Assembly (NCBI RefSeq): GCF_014641595.1 | Contig: NZ_BMIA01000004.1 | Coordinates: 372,001 to 436,000, forward strand | DNA from: Dyadobacter endophyticus | Lineage (GTDB): Bacteria; Bacteroidota; Bacteroidia; Cytophagales; Spirosomataceae | DNA: 64,000 nt | Reading direction: 5' to 3' | Shown: positions 61,725-64,000 of the stretch, in pieces | Position numbering within the stretch: position 1 is the first letter of the stretch | How the letters are laid out: each line of letters opens with the position of its first letter | The notes under the pieces: model-generated | What the model was told of the DNA's origin: nothing | What the model saw: only the letters and a program-made list of their open reading frames with translations | The model's database searches: none | Made by a program: the position numbers and the translations under genes

Positions 61725-62588
61725 TTAACGTTTTGTATTTCCTTTACCTTTTCGGAAAGCTTTTCTGTATTCCGAAGGCGTTTGACCTGTATGTGCCTTG
61801 AAAACGCGGTTAAAATGGCTTTGATCTGAAAATCCGGTCAGGTAAGCGATTTCGGCCAAAGTATCCTCCGAGAATTCGAGCAATTGAATGGCTTTTTCGA
61901 TACGCTGCTTGCGAATGTACTCGCCAAACGAAAGATTATCGAAATACCGCGAGAACTCCCGCGACAAATAGGCCGGGTTCACGTCCAGTTCTTCGGACGC
62001 GATTTTCAGGTTCAGGTTCAGATTGGTATCAATGTGGTCCTGGATCATGTTTTTGAGGTCTTTCGTCCAGGCGGGCACCTTCGTTTTCTTTTCTTCTTTG
62101 TTGCTGATGTAGGTTTTATAGATCTGTAAAAGCAAATGTTCGGTTGGGCTCTGCGTGTGCTTTTCTTTCCTCAAATGCATTGCCCAGCTATATAGCGCGT
62201 CGTAAATCAGCATTCCCTTTTCCAGCAATTCCTGATCATTTTGGGTATTGTAAGCCAGTCCGGCCGAAATGGCCCAGAGCCCCGAGGACTGCAATGCGAT
62301 GGCGTGGTCGTCGGTATCAGCCCCGCGCACGATGGGTGCGAGGATGTGCAGCGCGGGATCTTTCAGCTCGTACTTCCTGATAAAATAGTCGAACGTGCAT
62401 TGGTCGTCATAATGTGTGAACTCGACGCCCGGAATGTCGAATGGCGTGGCGTCGAGTTTTTCGGCCTGGTTCAGTACCTCGTTTTCAGGTACATAAATGA
62501 TTTCCGCATGGGCGTCGATAAATCGCCGAATAAGCCACGGGCAAGCGAGGCGGTCGATTTTCGGGCGTTCGCGGGTGATCCATTTCAT
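61725..62588 (-). CDS. ChrB-like domain fused to AraC-type DNA-binding domain
   Basis: 287 residues, cytoplasmic. Residues 1 to about 140 match the chromate-resistance protein ChrB C-terminal domain: PKIDRLACPWLIRRFIDAHA, IPGVEFTHYDDQCTFDYFIR and HILAPIVRGADTDD. A linker leads to an AraC-type double helix-turn-helix at about 185-280 (NPAYLSREFSRYFDNLSFGE, IAYLTGFSDQSHFNRVFKAH). The fusion suggests a regulator whose ChrB part senses a ligand or metal. It lies one base after the EamA transporter gene in the same leftward unit, so the transporter is a likely partner or target. Confidence 0.87.
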   Translation of the reverse strand: MKWITRERPKIDRLACPWLIRRFIDAHAEIIYVPENEVLNQAEKLDATPFDIPGVEFTHYDDQCTFDYFIRKYELKDPALHILAPIVRGADTDDHAIALQSSGLWAISAGLAYNTQNDQELLEKGMLIYDALYSWAMHLRKEKHTQSPTEHLLLQIYKTYISNKEEKKTKVPAWTKDLKNMIQDHIDTNLNLNLKIASEELDVNPAYLSREFSRYFDNLSFGEYIRKQRIEKAIQLLEFSEDTLAEIAYLTGFSDQSHFNRVFKAHTGQTPSEYRKAFRKGKGNTKR

Positions 62589-62589
62589 A

Positions 62590-63537
62590 TTAGTAGGTGG
62601 TGGCCACCTGCTTAGGCTTTTTGTATTTGTGCAAATTAATCAAAAGAACACTTCCCAAAATCACGATCAGCCCGGAAATCTGTAATGGCGTGATGGTTTC
62701 ATGGGCGAAGAAAATGCCTAACATCACGGCTACGACGGGGTTCACGTAGGCATACGTACTCACCTTGGTAGCGGGCTGCACTTTCAACAGCCACACATAG
62801 GCGCTGAAAGCGGCAATCGAGCCGAACATGATCAGGTAAATGGTCGAAAGCCAGGCATTCAGCGGGATGGCGGCGAGGTCGACAGACGCAAATTCGCCCG
62901 AAAAAAATGCGCCGGGAACAAACGCGATGCCAGCGGCCAGCATTTGCCACGTCGAGTTGACCGTGGCGGAGTTGGAAACTGAGTTGTATTTGGAATACAA
63001 GGAGCCGCCCGCCCAGGCCATCGAACCGCCCACGACCAATACCATTGCAAAGAGATCGCGGCCGCTGTTCAGCGACGACATGGTAGCCATTATTTTTTCG
63101 TAAAACAGCAGTATTACTCCTGCGAAACCAACCACCAGCCCCAGAATCGTGGATTTGTTGCTTAAATTTTCCGACCATTTGGGCTTATCCAAAAGTACAA
63201 ACCAAATCGGTGATGACGATATCATAATGGCCACCATGGCGCTCGGCAGAAATTGCTCAACCCAGATGACCACCCCATTGCCGACGAACAGGAGCAACAG
63301 GCCCGTAATCAGGGCGGGTTTCATTATTTTCCAGGAAAATACTTTTTCGCCCTGCATAAGGCTCCACGCCAGCATCAGCAAGCCGGCGATAATAAAACGA
63401 AATGCTCCGAGGAAAAACGGCGGAAATCCTTCCAAAGCCCTCTGGATAAAGAAATAAGTGGATCCCCAAACGATGTAAACCGTGGCGAATGCCAGTACCA
63501 CCATTAATGTTGACGGAGCTTTTGCAGATGTTTGCAT
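62590..63537 (-). CDS. EamA-family (DMT) transporter
   Basis: 315 residues with ten hydrophobic spans in two EamA repeats. The first opens VYIVWGSTYFFIQRALEGFP and the second carries GGSMAWAGGSLYSKY and NPVVAVMLGIFFAHETITPL. Members of this drug/metabolite superfamily export amino acids, metabolites or toxins. It lies eight bases after the Lrp/AsnC gene upstream and one base before the ChrB-AraC gene. The Lrp-type regulator hints at an amino-acid-related substrate, while the ChrB fusion hints at a metal oxyanion; neither is proved. Confidence 0.9.
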   Translation of the reverse strand: MQTSAKAPSTLMVVLAFATVYIVWGSTYFFIQRALEGFPPFFLGAFRFIIAGLLMLAWSLMQGEKVFSWKIMKPALITGLLLLFVGNGVVIWVEQFLPSAMVAIMISSSPIWFVLLDKPKWSENLSNKSTILGLVVGFAGVILLFYEKIMATMSSLNSGRDLFAMVLVVGGSMAWAGGSLYSKYNSVSNSATVNSTWQMLAAGIAFVPGAFFSGEFASVDLAAIPLNAWLSTIYLIMFGSIAAFSAYVWLLKVQPATKVSTYAYVNPVVAVMLGIFFAHETITPLQISGLIVILGSVLLINLHKYKKPKQVATTY

Positions 63538-63544
63538 GATGATT

Positions 63545-64000
63545 TCATTTAACGGGTATGACTAATTGTTGCTCTTCCTTGACCGTTTCAAGCACGATCG
63601 TAGTGCGTGTGGACGTGATATTCTGTATTTTGCTGAACTTGTTGCGCATCAGATCCATGAGCGAGGCGGAATCGGCCGTGCGGACCTTCACCATGTAGCA
63701 ATCTTCCCCTGCGATATGGTGTACTTCCTGCACTTCCGGTATTTTGGCAAGCTCCTTGGCCGTATTGTTGCTGCCCATTCCCTCCGACGATTTCATGGCA
63801 ATGAAAGCCAGCAGCGTTTGACCCAGCGCCACCGGATTGATGCGTGTCGTGTATTTGACGATGACCTGTTTTTGTTCCAGCTTCTTGACCCTTTCCAGCA
63901 CTGCCGAGGGAGCCATTTCCAGCTCACGTGCGAGGTCGGCATTGGTCATGCGTGCATTCTCTTGCATGAGGCGGAGAATGCTCAGGTCGGTCTTGTCAAG
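63545..64000 (-). CDS. Lrp/AsnC-family regulator, 5' truncated by window edge
   Basis: The frame is open to the window end: 11 more codons precede the Met at 63967 and read LDKTDLSILRLMQENAR, the normal AsnC start, so the true N terminus lies outside. The helix-turn-helix (MTNADLARELEMAPSAVLER, VKKLEQ) is followed by the ligand-binding RAM/ACT-like domain (VQEVHHIAGEDCYMVKVRTA). Such proteins sense amino acids. It is first in a leftward unit with the EamA transporter and the ChrB-AraC gene. Confidence 0.92.
   Translation of the reverse strand, partial: LDKTDLSILRLMQENARMTNADLARELEMAPSAVLERVKKLEQKQVIVKYTTRINPVALGQTLLAFIAMKSSEGMGSNNTAKELAKIPEVQEVHHIAGEDCYMVKVRTADSASLMDLMRNKFSKIQNITSTRTTIVLETVKEEQQLVIPVK

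Noticed and set aside
1..64000. CRISPR arrays, insertion sequences, prophage, tRNA or rRNA genes
   Set aside because: Looked for regularly spaced repeats, transposase or phage gene families and cloverleaf-like sequences; none found. The Thr/Pro/Ser repeats are coding and the REP-like hairpins are dispersed, not an array.

Overview
The window looks like a chromosome segment of a Bacteroidota bacterium of the order Cytophagales, most like Dyadobacter or another Spirosomataceae. This rests on a SusC/SusD pair, three secreted enzymes with type IX secretion (T9SS) tails, a DUF2723 membrane protein, -33/-7 promoters of the TTG-N20-nnnnTTTG type, and weak ribosome binding sites. The genus is an inference from gene style; no rRNA or tRNA gene is visible.

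Left part (1-22.8 kb): a mixed region. It holds a histidine kinase cut by the window edge with its LuxR-type response regulator, a 41-codon membrane microprotein, DUF2723, a CotH-like secreted protein, a relic of a GH13 gene, an ankyrin protein, an HxlR regulator with a visible operator, a PQQ dehydrogenase with a haem domain, a DUF899 protein, a Thr/Pro/Ser repeat protein, an M1 aminopeptidase, a metallophosphoesterase and a TlpA-like lipoprotein.

Nitrate block (22.8-37.4 kb): two divergent operons. Leftward run cobA, outer-membrane porin, narK, a nitrate reductase fused to an NADH-dependent flavoprotein, a rubredoxin-tailed protein and narM. Rightward run nirB, nirD and a NarX/NarL-like two-component pair. 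Together they encode nitrate uptake, nitrate to nitrite to ammonium, siroheme supply and sensing. A perfect 14-bp palindrome lies between the two operons, and REP-like hairpins sit at several gene junctions.

Sulfatase block (37.5-61.1 kb): a ThuA-like protein and a putative outer-membrane protein, then an island of eight secreted sulfatases, a ninth sulfatase reduced to its tail, an orphan periplasmic binding protein, a DUF1080-like lectin, a cysteine desulfurase and a SusC/SusD pair. Four transcription starts in this island share a composite element: a -7 box ending TTTG followed directly by a semi-palindrome close to TCTATCRAATTWGTAGA. The first transcript starts with a 32-codon ORF ending in four cysteine codons and a stop. 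The desulfurase transcript starts with a SAM-I-like riboswitch. No glycoside hydrolase is present. I read the island as a sulfur-scavenging regulon controlled at three levels (a putative repressor, a cysteine-sensing leader peptide and a SAM riboswitch) rather than a polysaccharide locus. This is the best candidate for an undescribed system in the window.

Right end (61.1-64 kb): a small putative outer-membrane protein, a ChrB-AraC fusion, an EamA transporter and an Lrp/AsnC regulator cut by the window edge, all leftward.
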